From NCBI RefSeq assembly GCF_006088715.1, contig NZ_CP030771.1, positions 8,616,001 to 8,680,000 of the forward strand: 64,000 bases of DNA, given 5' to 3'. The stretch comes from Streptomyces sp. YIM 121038 (GTDB taxonomy: Bacteria; Actinomycetota; Actinomycetes; Streptomycetales; Streptomycetaceae). The notes under the pieces were generated by a model. That model worked only from the letters and a program-made list of their open reading frames with translations, was not told where the DNA came from and ran no database searches. Made by a program: the position numbers and the translations under genes. Below, one piece after another: positions 25,892-34,486 of this stretch (positions within the stretch are counted from its first letter, which is position 1; each line of letters starts with the position of its first letter).

Positions 25892-26932
25892 ATGCGCGGA
25901 GCCATCATTGGATTCGGCACCATCGCCATGGGGCACATGGTCGGCTATTCGCGGGTGCAGGATTTATCCATCGCCGCGGTCGTCGATGTGTCGAAGGAAC
26001 GGCGGAGCCATGCGGAGGAGTCGTTCGGACTCCCCGCCTACAGCGACTTCGCCAAGCTGGTCGCGAACGAGACCCTGGACTTCATCGACATCTGCACACC
26101 GCCGAGCAGCCACGCCGAGTACTCGGCGCTCGGCCTCGCCCACGGGCTGCACGTCCTGTGCGAGAAACCGGTCTTCCTGCCCGACGAGGACGGCTACGCG
26201 GGCCAGTTGGGCCGGATCCGCGCCAGCGACCGCGTCTACTACCCGTGCCACGTCTACAAGTACGCGCCCGTGCTCGCGGCGATGAAGGAGCGCATCGCCG
26301 CACCCGGCTTCGGCAAGGTCGTCGGCGCCCACTTCCGCACCCTGCGCGCCGGACACGCCAAGGGCGTGCCCGACTGGCGGCCGCACTGGCGGCGCGAGCC
26401 CGGCACGTCGCACGGCGGCATCCTGCGCGACCACGGCCCGCACAGCGTGTACCTCGCCATGAACCTGACAGGCCTGACCCCGATGTCGGTGTCCTGCCTC
26501 ACGGGGCGCCTGCGGGAGGGCGCCGCGTACGCCGACACCGAGGACACCGCCCTGATGCGGCTGCGGTGCGAGGGCGGCGTCGAGATCGCGCTGCACCTGT
26601 CGTGGGCCGCCGGTCATCGCAGCACCGGATACTCGATCATGGGGACCTCCGGTTCCGTGGTCGTCGACGGTGACGACCTCACCTACGCGGCGGACGGCGA
26701 CGTGGTCCGCACGTCCATCGAGTCCGGCTTCGACGACCCGTCCCACCAGGAGTGGTTCGAGCGGATGCTGCTCGACTTCACGGCGGTGGTCGCCGCGCCC
26801 GAGCGGGGCCGTGACCTCATCCGCGAGGCGCTGACCACCTCGTTCGTGATCGACGGCGCCTACGCTTCGGCGGCCGACGGCGGCCGGTGGGTCGACTGCC
26901 GCGTGCCCGAGGCGCTTCTGAACCCGGCCTGA
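25892..26932 (+). CDS. Gfo/Idh/MocA family NAD(P)-dependent oxidoreductase (inositol dehydrogenase-like)
   Basis: 346 residues, RBS AAGGAGG. N-terminal Rossmann motif GFGTIAMG, then [10 protein letters not shown] and CEKPVF, the conserved E-K-P of the family, followed by the C-terminal beta-sheet domain. In a spectinomycin context it is a candidate for oxidation of myo-inositol or its monoamine to the keto form before transamination (SpcB role), or a sugar reductase. Codon 25 (25964-25966) is TTA, the rare bldA-dependent leucine codon, in GCAGGATTTATCC. It is convergent with the methyltransferase gene, with a strong hairpin between them. Confidence 0.83.
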   Translation: MRGAIIGFGTIAMGHMVGYSRVQDLSIAAVVDVSKERRSHAEESFGLPAYSDFAKLVANETLDFIDICTPPSSHAEYSALGLAHGLHVLCEKPVFLPDEDGYAGQLGRIRASDRVYYPCHVYKYAPVLAAMKERIAAPGFGKVVGAHFRTLRAGHAKGVPDWRPHWRREPGTSHGGILRDHGPHSVYLAMNLTGLTPMSVSCLTGRLREGAAYADTEDTALMRLRCEGGVEIALHLSWAAGHRSTGYSIMGTSGSVVVDGDDLTYAADGDVVRTSIESGFDDPSHQEWFERMLLDFTAVVAAPERGRDLIREALTTSFVIDGAYASAADGGRWVDCRVPEALLNPA

Positions 26933-26963
26933 CGGAGCGTCAAGGCCACGGTCGGGGAAGTGC

Positions 26964-26993
26964 GGTGGTCCCGTGCCGGAGCACGGGACCACC
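26964..26993. terminator. Bidirectional terminator hairpin
   Basis: A 13-bp perfect stem (26964-26976 with 26981-26993) and a CGGA tetraloop, placed exactly between the convergent oxidoreductase and methyltransferase genes. No T tract follows on either strand. Confidence 0.75.
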
Positions 26994-26995
26994 CG

Positions 26996-27802
26996 CTAGC
27001 CCGCGCGACGGGCGGCGAACATCGCCCGCACGTGCTGTTCGAGCCCCCGGTCCAGCTCGAAGCCGAGCCACCGCCGGCGCAGCCGCTCGGCGGCGAAGCA
27101 GGTCGCCCCGCTGCCCGCGAACGGATCGAGGACCAGGTCGCCCGGCTCGGTCAGGAGCTCCACGAACAACTCCGGGACCACCGTGGGCCAACGGTCCACA
27201 TAGGGGTGCAGAGACGTTTCAGCCAGGACCTTCTCGTACGCCTGGTCGTAGACGCCCGACGTGTCGAACTCCAGCAGATTGCCCCGGACGAAGGGCTGTC
27301 GCGCCGGGTGCCGCAGCGCCGCGACGTCGTAGTGCACGTCGTGCGTGCGCGCCATGACCCAGATGGGCGTGATGGAGTCCGGGGCCCGTGCCGCGCCGTC
27401 CGGCTCCGGGTTGAGCAACTGCGGGTTGTAGTAGTAGAAGTCCTGCACCAGGCGCCAGCCCGCCGCGGCCAGGGCGTGCACGGCACCGGCGTGCTGCACC
27501 GCCTTGCCCGGCGCGTCGGAGAGCCAGATGCCGCCCAGCTCGAACGCGACACAGCCGTCCGGGCGCAGCACCCGGTCGAACTGCTGGAAGAACGGCAGGA
27601 TCCAGTCGAGGAACTCCGCCCCCGTGCGGTCCTCGTCGGCGATGAGCCGCGGGCCCTCGAAGGGCGGCGAACAGACCACCGCGCGCACGCTGCCGTCGGG
27701 CACCCCCTCCAGCAGCGCGAGGCTGTCCCCCCAGTAGTAGGAGCCGTGTTCGGCCCCCAGAGCGCAGCGGTCCCCCGCCACAGTCGTCGTCTCGGTCACC
27801 AC
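26996..27802 (-). CDS. Methyltransferase of the DNA (N4-cytosine/N6-adenine) methylase family, likely recruited for actinamine N-methylation
   Basis: 268 residues from GTG 27802 (a second GTG follows at 27799); AGGGAGAGGG precedes it. Motif IV is SPPF (residues 45-48) and comes before motif I, LDPFAGSGAT (about residue 230), the beta-class order of amino methyltransferases, with the SPPY/F form typical of N4-cytosine enzymes. There is no restriction enzyme or target-recognition expansion nearby. It is the last gene of the eight-gene minus-strand operon with the aminotransferases, glycosyltransferase and radical SAM enzyme. Spectinomycin needs two N-methylations of its aminocyclitol and no other methyltransferase is in the window. 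Confidence 0.72.
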   Translation of the reverse strand: MVTETTTVAGDRCALGAEHGSYYWGDSLALLEGVPDGSVRAVVCSPPFEGPRLIADEDRTGAEFLDWILPFFQQFDRVLRPDGCVAFELGGIWLSDAPGKAVQHAGAVHALAAAGWRLVQDFYYYNPQLLNPEPDGAARAPDSITPIWVMARTHDVHYDVAALRHPARQPFVRGNLLEFDTSGVYDQAYEKVLAETSLHPYVDRWPTVVPELFVELLTEPGDLVLDPFAGSGATCFAAERLRRRWLGFELDRGLEQHVRAMFAARRAG

Positions 27803-27855
27803 GGGACCCTCTCCCTTCCCTGTCGTCGTTGCGTACCGCGGCTGGTCCGGGCGGC

Positions 27856-28695
27856 TCACTCCGAGGCCCAGGCGATCGCGCCCCGCTCCTCGGGGGCGAC
27901 GGTCTCGCCGCTGTTGGAGTAGCCGCCCAGGTAGTAGCGGAGCGTCGCGCGCCCCGTGCACACCATCGGCTCCGCGCGCTGCACGAGGCGGTAGTAGAGC
28001 TTGTCGTCCTCGCTGACCAGGCCGTCCGCGTCGGCCGCCGAGAACTCCTCCTCGAAGGGCACGTCGAGCAGCAGCTCCCGGGCGAGCAGCCAGGCGCTGG
28101 TGTCCACGGGCACCTCGAACGTCCCCGGCCGGTCCTTGATGACGTTGGAGCCCGGTACGCAGATGCCCTTGGCCACGTAGTCCGCGTACATCCGCTCCGC
28201 CTCGGCGACGCTGTTCGCCCACGGCCAGCGCGGTTCGAGGTACGGGGCGCCGTCCTTGTCGTGGAGGCCGACCTCGCTGTACACGGCACGCGCCGCGTGC
28301 GCGCGGGCCTGGTCGAGCAGGGACTGGAGGTGGTCGGGCGTCCACTCGTTGTCGTCGTCGAGGAAGGCGATCCAGGAGGAGCCGGAGAGCCGCACCCCCA
28401 GGTTGCGCAGGCGCGAGGACCGGCCGGGGCCCGACTTCTCGTGCGGCTCGCGCGGCACGTAGCGGATCTCGCAGCGCGGGAACGCGTCCGTCACCTCGCG
28501 CAGCGCGGTGAGCGTCTCCTCGCTGTCGTCGATGAGGACGAGGTGGCGCACCGGCACGTCGGTCACCTGGGCGCGGACGCTGCGCATGGCCCGCTGCACG
28601 AGCACCGGCCGGTAGCGGGTGAGGGTGACGACGGTGATGCTCTCGCCGCCCTCCTCCGGTGCCGCCCCGCCGGGCGCATTCTCGTTCGCCGTCAT
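27856..28695 (-). CDS. Family 2 (GT-A) glycosyltransferase
   Basis: 279 residues from ATG 28695 with GGGAGGT upstream. The start ITVVTLTRYRPVLVQRAMRS is a GT2 nucleotide-sugar-binding strand, HLVLIDDSEE follows, and IAFLDDDNEW carries the DxD metal motif. Residue pattern and length fit a GT-A fold without membrane segments, so it acts in the cytoplasm. It probably joins the dTDP-activated 6-deoxy sugar to the aminocyclitol in spectinomycin assembly. It begins 1 bp after the stop of the radical SAM gene. Confidence 0.84.
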   Translation of the reverse strand: MTANENAPGGAAPEEGGESITVVTLTRYRPVLVQRAMRSVRAQVTDVPVRHLVLIDDSEETLTALREVTDAFPRCEIRYVPREPHEKSGPGRSSRLRNLGVRLSGSSWIAFLDDDNEWTPDHLQSLLDQARAHAARAVYSEVGLHDKDGAPYLEPRWPWANSVAEAERMYADYVAKGICVPGSNVIKDRPGTFEVPVDTSAWLLARELLLDVPFEEEFSAADADGLVSEDDKLYYRLVQRAEPMVCTGRATLRYYLGGYSNSGETVAPEERGAIAWASE

Positions 28696-28696
28696 G

Positions 28697-29605
28697 TCAG
28701 GCACCTCCCACCGGCGCCGACAGGGACCGCTCCACGCAGCCGTCATCGGCGGTGATGTCGTCCTTGCAGACCTCGAGGAACGGGTAGTCGACCAGCTCCT
28801 CCAGCTGCTCGGTCACCTGCCATCCCGCGCGCGGGCGCTCCTGGTGCGGATGCAGCTTGCCGACGCTGCCCAGGCAGTTCCGGCAGGCCCGCAGCGGATC
28901 GGCGCCGGTGAGGAAGCGGTGCAGGCGCTTCAGGAAGTCCGGTCCTTCCTCGATCCGCAGGCCGTCGACGTGCGGGTCCCAGCCGCCGTCGCGCAGCTGC
29001 GGGGGCATGAACACGCTCTGCGGGCAGCGGTAGAGCCAGCCGTCGTAGACCGTGTGAGAGTTCCAGAAGTGGGCGAGCTTGCAGGTGTCGAAGACGTCCC
29101 GCACCAGGCCCGGCGCGTCCGTGCCCGACTCCGAGTACACCGCGCGGAAGTGCCCGTAGTAGTTGACGAGCAGGGAGACCCCGTGGTCCCGGGCCAGCGC
29201 GCGGTACCGCTCGACCTCCTCGGGCGGGAGCGTCCGGCTCGGGTAGACGGAGATCTCCAGGGAGTCCACGGCCTCCCAGAAGCGCTCCGGTGCGCGGTGC
29301 AGGAGCGTGCCGTTGGTGGCCACGAGGATCGTGTCGGAGATCCCGGTGGCCCGCACCGCCTCGATGAGGCCGACGACGTCCGGGTGCAGCAGCGGCTCCC
29401 CGCCCATGATCTTCGCGTACGAGGCGTGGTAGCTCCTGGAGAGGACACTGAGGGTGTCGTGGATCTCCGCGGGGTCGGCGTTCTCGCGGCGGTACAGCGG
29501 TGAGAGGTGGGCGCAGGACTGGCAGCGCATGTTGCACTGGAGGCTGGCGTTGACCTCGATGCCCTCCGGGTTGACCACCTTGCCGTCGGCCAGGCGCACG
29601 CTCAT
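28697..29605 (-). CDS. spcY: Radical SAM enzyme with twitch/SPASM-like C-terminus (SpcY-type dehydrogenase)
   Basis: 302 residues. The SAM-binding cluster motif is C24-x3-C28-x2-C31 (CNMRCQSC), followed by MGGEPLLHP and LVATNGT, core features of the fold. The C-terminal third has further cysteines (DTCKLAH, YRCPQS, CRNCLG, EVCKDD, GCVERS) able to hold an auxiliary Fe-S cluster. Radical SAM dehydrogenases with such clusters oxidise secondary alcohols. In spectinomycin pathways the enzyme called SpcY/SpeY makes the C3' ketone that closes the hemiketal. ATG 29605 overlaps the upstream aminotransferase stop by 4 bp. Confidence 0.82.
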   Translation of the reverse strand: MSVRLADGKVVNPEGIEVNASLQCNMRCQSCAHLSPLYRRENADPAEIHDTLSVLSRSYHASYAKIMGGEPLLHPDVVGLIEAVRATGISDTILVATNGTLLHRAPERFWEAVDSLEISVYPSRTLPPEEVERYRALARDHGVSLLVNYYGHFRAVYSESGTDAPGLVRDVFDTCKLAHFWNSHTVYDGWLYRCPQSVFMPPQLRDGGWDPHVDGLRIEEGPDFLKRLHRFLTGADPLRACRNCLGSVGKLHPHQERPRAGWQVTEQLEELVDYPFLEVCKDDITADDGCVERSLSAPVGGA

Positions 29606-30921
29606 GCCCGGCCCCTCTCCGCCCCGTCCCCGAGCTGGTCGAGGTGGGTGACGACCTTCTCGACGGCGGTCGCGATCGCCTCCACGTCCCGCTCGGTGCC
29701 GAGCAGCGCCTGGTGGAGGAAGGCGAAGCAGGTGCGGTACGCGGCCGTCGCCGCGGGCAGGTCGAACCGGGCGGGGTCCAGGCCCCGCCGCGCCTCGCCC
29801 GAGCCGGGGGTGCGCGGGGACTTGAGCGGCACGTACAGCGGATTGGCGTTCAGCGGTGTGTCGAGGGTCTCGAAGAACATGTTCAGCTCGGCGGACATGG
29901 CGTCCACGACGCGGTCGACGGGCACCGGGCCGAGCAACTCCGCGTCCAGGCGGATGACGAAGTCGTAGTAGGTGCGCCGGGTCAGACCGGGCGGCGCGGG
30001 CAGCGTGGACACGCCCGGGATCTGCGCGAGCAGGTCGGTGAGGGCGGCGGCGTTGCGCTCCCGGCGCACGCTCTGCTCCTCCAGGAACTCCAGCTGGCTG
30101 AGCGCGACCGCCGCGTGGAACTCGGACATGGAGTGGTTGTGGCCCTCGACCGCGCCGACGTCCTCCAGTTCGAGCTGGCCCGCGACCGGCCGGGCGGTGT
30201 AGCGCCGCCCGTTGGCGCGGTACTGCTGGAGGCGGTCGTGCAGGTCGGCCGACGTGGTGAGGACGACGCCGCCCTCGCCGCAGGTGAGCACCTTGGTCTG
30301 CTGGAGGCTGAACACCCCGATCGTGCCGAAGGTGCCCACCTTGCGCCCGCGCCACTCCGCCGCGTGCGCCTGTGAGCAGTCCTCGATGACGGGGATGCCG
30401 GTGCTCTGCGAGAGCTCCTGGAACGCGTCGACGTCGGCGGCCGAGCAGTAGGCGTGCACGACGAGGATCGCCCGGGTCCGGTCGGTGACCGCGGCCTTCG
30501 CCGCGTCGGCCGAGATGCTCAGGGTGTGCGGGTCCACGTCCACCAGGACCGGCGTGGCGCCGAGCGCGTGCGCGGCCGACGCGCACGCCACCCAGGTCAG
30601 GCCCGGCACGATGACCTCCGTGCCGGGGCCGACGCCGAGTGCCTCCATGGCGATGGTGAGCGCGGCCGAGCCGTTCGTGGTGGGCACCGCGTAGGGCGTC
30701 ACACCGGGGGCCGCGTGGTAGGCGGCGAACGCTTCGGAGAAGCGCCGCTCGAAGCTCGGGGTGCCGGTGTAGACGCCGCTGACCGCCCAACGCCCGGACG
30801 TGGCGGCCGCGTTGAGCAGGGTCAGGGTGGACTCGGGCGCCTGCGGCCAGGCGGGCCAGGCACCGTCGTGGACCGGGGTGCCGCCGAGCAGGGCGAGGGG
30901 TGAACTGCGTACCGCTGACAT
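29602..30921 (-). CDS. DegT/DnrJ/EryC1/StrS aminotransferase, scyllo-inosose aminotransferase-like
   Basis: 439 residues. The PLP lysine lies in SLQQTKVLTCGEGG, a form closely like the SMQQTKxLTSGEGG of L-glutamine:scyllo-inosose and 2-deoxy-scyllo-inosose aminotransferases. Upstream are the cofactor segments TTNGSAAL and VIEDCSQAHAAEWRG. It should install one of the two amino groups of actinamine. It is coupled to the radical SAM gene by a 4-bp overlap and is fifth in the minus-strand operon. Confidence 0.87.
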   Translation of the reverse strand: MSAVRSSPLALLGGTPVHDGAWPAWPQAPESTLTLLNAAATSGRWAVSGVYTGTPSFERRFSEAFAAYHAAPGVTPYAVPTTNGSAALTIAMEALGVGPGTEVIVPGLTWVACASAAHALGATPVLVDVDPHTLSISADAAKAAVTDRTRAILVVHAYCSAADVDAFQELSQSTGIPVIEDCSQAHAAEWRGRKVGTFGTIGVFSLQQTKVLTCGEGGVVLTTSADLHDRLQQYRANGRRYTARPVAGQLELEDVGAVEGHNHSMSEFHAAVALSQLEFLEEQSVRRERNAAALTDLLAQIPGVSTLPAPPGLTRRTYYDFVIRLDAELLGPVPVDRVVDAMSAELNMFFETLDTPLNANPLYVPLKSPRTPGSGEARRGLDPARFDLPAATAAYRTCFAFLHQALLGTERDVEAIATAVEKVVTHLDQLGDGAERGRA

Positions 30922-30988
30922 GTGTGTCCCCTTGGTCGTCAGGAACGGGGGTGCGAGAACGGGACGTACGGGAAGAGCGGTTGAGCGG

Positions 30989-32179
30989 TCAGGCCCGTGC
31001 CGCGGACGGGGCCGCGAGGAGCTCCCTGCGGGCCGCCTCCACCTCCTGAAGGAGCTCCTTCGCGCGCGACGGCTCCCGCAGGAAGGACACGAACGCCGCC
31101 ATGCCGGTGTCCGAGAGCTCCCAGGTGGTGTCGAGGTCGTAGAACTGCCCCAGGTGGTCGGCGCCCCGGACGATCTCCATGCCCTTGGTGACGTGCCGCC
31201 CGCCCCGGGCCACGTCGACGTCGGTGCGGGTGGGCAGCGTGGTGAGCCGCTCGATCGTCAGCTGCTGCACCTCGCGCGACCCGAGGTGGGCGAGGAACGC
31301 GGTGGCCTCGACGGGCGCCTCGCTGGTCCCGGTCACGAAGTACCCGTCGACCGGGGTGTCCTCGCCGACGGGCAGGCCAGGATCGATCAGGGGGAAGCGG
31401 AAGAAGTCGATGTCCGGCTCGCCGGGCGGGGTGTACTCGTCGGTCGCGTAGGCGCCCACGAGCGTCATGCCCGCCTCACCGCGCAGCACCGCGGCGACGG
31501 CCTCCTCCTCGTCGTACGCCGCCGGGTCGCCGAGGAACCAGCCGCTCTCGACGAGGCGCTGCCAGAAGGCGAACACCTTGGTCACGCGCGCGTCGGTGTA
31601 CGGCACGCGCAGCGCCATCAGGTCCTGGTGGAACGCGGGCCCGTTCAGCCGCATGTCGAGGTAGTCGAACCAGGCGGCGGCCGGGCAGCGGTGCCGGGCC
31701 CCGAGGGAGAACGGGGTGAGGCCGGCGCGGCGCAGCACGGCGCAGGCGTCCGTGAGGTCCTGCCACGTCTCGACCGGCGTGCGGATGCCGAGCTCGGCGA
31801 AGACCGAGGGGCGGTAGTACACCGCCCACCAGTAGTGCGAGGTCGGCAGGAAGCACGACGGGCCCATGCCGCCCGTCATGGAGTTGAACCTCGGCAGGTA
31901 CACATCGGCGAAGCCCTCCGCCCGCCACATCGCGGAGATGTCGAGCATCAGCCCCTGGTCCACCAGGGCGCGCATGCGGTTGCCCGCGAACCAGGTCATG
32001 ACGTCCGGCGGGCGCTCGCCGGTGAGCCCGGCGTGCAGCAGGGCGCGCAGCTCCTCGTGGTCCTGGACGGCCAGGTCCACCGGGCAATCGGGCCGCCGCT
32101 CGTTCCAGCGGGCGACGACCTCGTCCGCGAAGCCGCGCATGAGGGGGGAGGTGTGGTCGGTGAGGAAGCTCAGGGGCAT
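30989..32179 (-). CDS. Solute-binding-protein-like protein without signal peptide
   Basis: 396 residues starting MPLSFLTDHTSPLMRGFADE. The order of elements (PPDVMTWFAGNRMRALVDQG, a WWAVYYRPSVFAELGI segment, TPVETWQDLTDACAVLR and AGMTLVGAY) is that of family 1 extracellular sugar-binding proteins. There is no hydrophobic signal sequence or lipobox, and the chain begins directly with the first strand. No permease or ATPase is nearby. It would stay in the cytoplasm, perhaps binding an aminocyclitol or sugar intermediate or acting as an enzyme. It is translated within the biosynthetic operon, 9 bp after the isomerase gene. Confidence 0.68.
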   Translation of the reverse strand: MPLSFLTDHTSPLMRGFADEVVARWNERRPDCPVDLAVQDHEELRALLHAGLTGERPPDVMTWFAGNRMRALVDQGLMLDISAMWRAEGFADVYLPRFNSMTGGMGPSCFLPTSHYWWAVYYRPSVFAELGIRTPVETWQDLTDACAVLRRAGLTPFSLGARHRCPAAAWFDYLDMRLNGPAFHQDLMALRVPYTDARVTKVFAFWQRLVESGWFLGDPAAYDEEEAVAAVLRGEAGMTLVGAYATDEYTPPGEPDIDFFRFPLIDPGLPVGEDTPVDGYFVTGTSEAPVEATAFLAHLGSREVQQLTIERLTTLPTRTDVDVARGGRHVTKGMEIVRGADHLGQFYDLDTTWELSDTGMAAFVSFLREPSRAKELLQEVEAARRELLAAPSAARA

Positions 32180-32188
32180 ACGGACTCC

Positions 32189-32983
32189 TCAGGCCGGGGA
32201 CGGACCGGACGCGGCGGCGAGGACGCGGCGGAAGACGTCGACCGCGGCGGCCGCCTCGCGCCCGAAGTCGCCGAACTCGTCCTCGATGGTGAGTCCGCCC
32301 CGGTGCCCCGCGGCGAGCAGGGCCGTCACGAACTCCTTCTGCGCGCCTTCGTGGAAGTCACCGCTGCCGCGCGGCACGGACGAGGTGTGCGCGTGCCCGA
32401 TGGCCGGACCCGCGGCGGCCACCTCCTCGGCGATGGGCAGCTGCTCGCTCAGGATGTGGAAGCAGTCGGTGGTGATCCGCACGTCCGCCCCGGTGAGGCC
32501 GTCGACGACCTCCCGCGCCTCGGCGCAGGAGTTCACGAAGTTGGTCTCCGTACGGTTCAGGGGTTCGAGGGCGAGCGTCATGCCGCGCCGGTCGCACTCC
32601 TGGTGCGCCCGGGCCAGGAACTCCCTGAACTGCCGCAGGCCCCGGTCGGCGGAGAAGCCGGGCGGGATGCCGCGCGCCTGCCCGCTGCCGAGCACGACCG
32701 TGCGCACGCCGAGCGCCGCGCCCCGGCCGCACAGGTCGCCGAACACCTCCAGGGCCGCCGTGTGATCGGCCTCCGGGCCCACGACCCGGCATCCGTAGCG
32801 GCGCGGCAGTGGGGACGTCATGGCCTTGAAGGGCAGGCCCACCGCGTCCAGGCGGGCGCACAGGGCGGTGAACTCATCGCCTTCGACACACAGCATGTCT
32901 CCTTTGATCTCCAGGTAGTCCAGCGGCAGCCGGGCGGCCTGCTCGGCCTCCGGGGCACCGCGCACCACGCACCCGAGTTCCAT
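32189..32983 (-). CDS. Sugar phosphate isomerase/epimerase family protein (TIM barrel, inosose isomerase-like)
   Basis: 264 residues from ATG 32983 with GAGGAG before it. The AP-endonuclease-2/xylose-isomerase-like fold is shown by LALEPLNRTETNFVN, VRITTDCFHI and GHAHTSSVPRGSGDFHEG, giving the Glu, Asp, His and Glu metal ligands in order, plus LTIEDEFGDF near the end. It resembles IolI/IolE-type enzymes that isomerise or dehydrate inososes. In an actinamine pathway it could shift the ketone between ring positions so that a second amine can be installed. Confidence 0.78.
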   Translation of the reverse strand: MELGCVVRGAPEAEQAARLPLDYLEIKGDMLCVEGDEFTALCARLDAVGLPFKAMTSPLPRRYGCRVVGPEADHTAALEVFGDLCGRGAALGVRTVVLGSGQARGIPPGFSADRGLRQFREFLARAHQECDRRGMTLALEPLNRTETNFVNSCAEAREVVDGLTGADVRITTDCFHILSEQLPIAEEVAAAGPAIGHAHTSSVPRGSGDFHEGAQKEFVTALLAAGHRGGLTIEDEFGDFGREAAAAVDVFRRVLAAASGPSPA

Positions 32984-33049
32984 GGCGCTCCTCACTTCTG
33001 CGTCCGTTGATGCGTCCGTTGCTGCATGCGCTGCTGCGTCATTGCTGTG

Positions 33050-34381
33050 TCACTGCTGCGTCGACCGGAGTGACCGCATCGACCGGAAGACCGACTCGAA
33101 GGCCGCGAGCCCCTCGTCGAGGTGGTCCTCCGGGATGCTCAGCGGGGGATAGATCCGGATCCGGCTGTCGTACGCCATGGCCAGGACGCCCTCGGCGAGG
33201 AGGTCCTGGAAGATCCGGCGGGTGACGTCCTTGGGCAGCGGCCGCCGGGTGCCGGGCTCGACGAGCTCCACGCCGACCATGAGGCCCACGTTCGCCGCGT
33301 TGCCCACGAACGGGAACTCCTCGGTCCAGGAGGCGAGGCGGCGCGCCACCTTCTCCCCGAGCGCGCGGGCCCGTCCGGGCAGGCCCTCGTCGAGCAGGAT
33401 CCCCAGGGTGGCCAGGGCGGCGGCGCTGGCCAGCGGGTTGCCGCCGAAGGTGGACGCGGCCGCGCTCGGCTGGCCGAAGGAGGTGCCCTCGACCAGCTCC
33501 GAGCGGCTGACGACGGCGCTGGCGGGGACGCCCGACGCCATCGCCTTGCCGAGCACGACGACGTCCGGACGGACCTCGGGGTCGTGCTCGAAGGCGAACA
33601 GCGCACCCGTCCTGCCGAAGCCGGTGATGACCTCGTCCAGGATCAGCAGGGCCCCGTGCCGGTCCGCGAGGCGGCGCACGGCCCGCAGATATCCGGCGGG
33701 CGGGATGATGTTGCCGTTCGTGCCCTGCACCGGCTCCACGATGATCGCGGCGATGTCCCCGACGGAGCCGTTCTCGATGGACTGCTCGGCGAGGTCCACG
33801 CACGCCTGGCCGCAGGTGCTGTGCTCCAGCTGGAGCGGGCAGCGGTAGCAGTAGGCGTACGGCACCTGGTGGGAGCCCGGCGGGAACGGCCCGGAGCGGT
33901 GTTTGCGGGGCCCGCCGTGCAGGCTCAGGGCCCCCTGGGTCTTGCCGTGGAAGCCGCCCCAGAAGCTGACGACCTCGTGCTTGCCGGTGGCGGCGCGGGC
34001 GAGCTTCACGGCGGCCTCGACCGCCTCGCTGCCCGTCGAGAACATGTGTATCTTGCCGAGCCGCTCCGGGAGTTGGGCGGCGAGCAGCTCGTAGTAGCGG
34101 GAGCGCGCGTCGGTGTAGAACGTGCCGACGGCGCACGCGCTCAGCTGCTCCCCGACCTCGGCCAGGAACCTGGGGTGGGCGTGGCCGATGTTGCACACGC
34201 CGACGCCGGTGAAGAAGTCGATGTACCGCTTGCCGTCCTTGTCCCACACCTCGGCGTTGCGCGCGCGGTCCACGACGAGACCGGACAGGTCCGTCATGGA
34301 CTGTCCGCCCGGCAGCCGGTGGCTCCGCTCGAGTGCGATGGTGTGGTGGGTCGACGACGCGGGCATGGCGGTGGGACTCAT
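33050..34381 (-). CDS. Class III PLP-dependent aminotransferase
   Basis: 443 residues from ATG 34381 (AAGGA just upstream); ATG 34366 is possible. Motifs: FSTGSEAVEAAVKLAR and FWGGFHGKT (phosphate and cofactor site), ILDEVITGFGRTG (the Asp that contacts PLP nitrogen) and VVVLGKAMASG with the Schiff-base lysine. Class III enzymes usually aminate ketones or aldehydes with glutamate or alanine as donor. It is the candidate for the second amination of the spectinomycin aminocyclitol. A cluster of cysteines (CYRCPLQLEHSTCGQAC) in the middle is like that in some GABA-type relatives. Confidence 0.88.
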   Translation of the reverse strand: MSPTAMPASSTHHTIALERSHRLPGGQSMTDLSGLVVDRARNAEVWDKDGKRYIDFFTGVGVCNIGHAHPRFLAEVGEQLSACAVGTFYTDARSRYYELLAAQLPERLGKIHMFSTGSEAVEAAVKLARAATGKHEVVSFWGGFHGKTQGALSLHGGPRKHRSGPFPPGSHQVPYAYCYRCPLQLEHSTCGQACVDLAEQSIENGSVGDIAAIIVEPVQGTNGNIIPPAGYLRAVRRLADRHGALLILDEVITGFGRTGALFAFEHDPEVRPDVVVLGKAMASGVPASAVVSRSELVEGTSFGQPSAAASTFGGNPLASAAALATLGILLDEGLPGRARALGEKVARRLASWTEEFPFVGNAANVGLMVGVELVEPGTRRPLPKDVTRRIFQDLLAEGVLAMAYDSRIRIYPPLSIPEDHLDEGLAAFESVFRSMRSLRSTQQ

Positions 34382-34486
34382 GCTTCCTTGGGCCTTTCTG
34401 CCACGTTTGCGTCCGCTGCGCATTGCCTCTCGCGCTATCTCTTTACATTCCCTTGAAGTTCAGCGCGACTGGTTTCGGGCCGCGCC

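Noticed and set aside
22744..25938. 1064-codon reading of the rfbA frame
   Set aside because: The frame is open upstream through rfbB and the reductase gene on the other strand, but RfbA clearly starts at ATG 23619 with its normal N-terminus.
26996..27802. Restriction-modification system
   Set aside because: No endonuclease, specificity subunit or accessory gene is next to the methylase-like gene; it is embedded in a biosynthetic operon.
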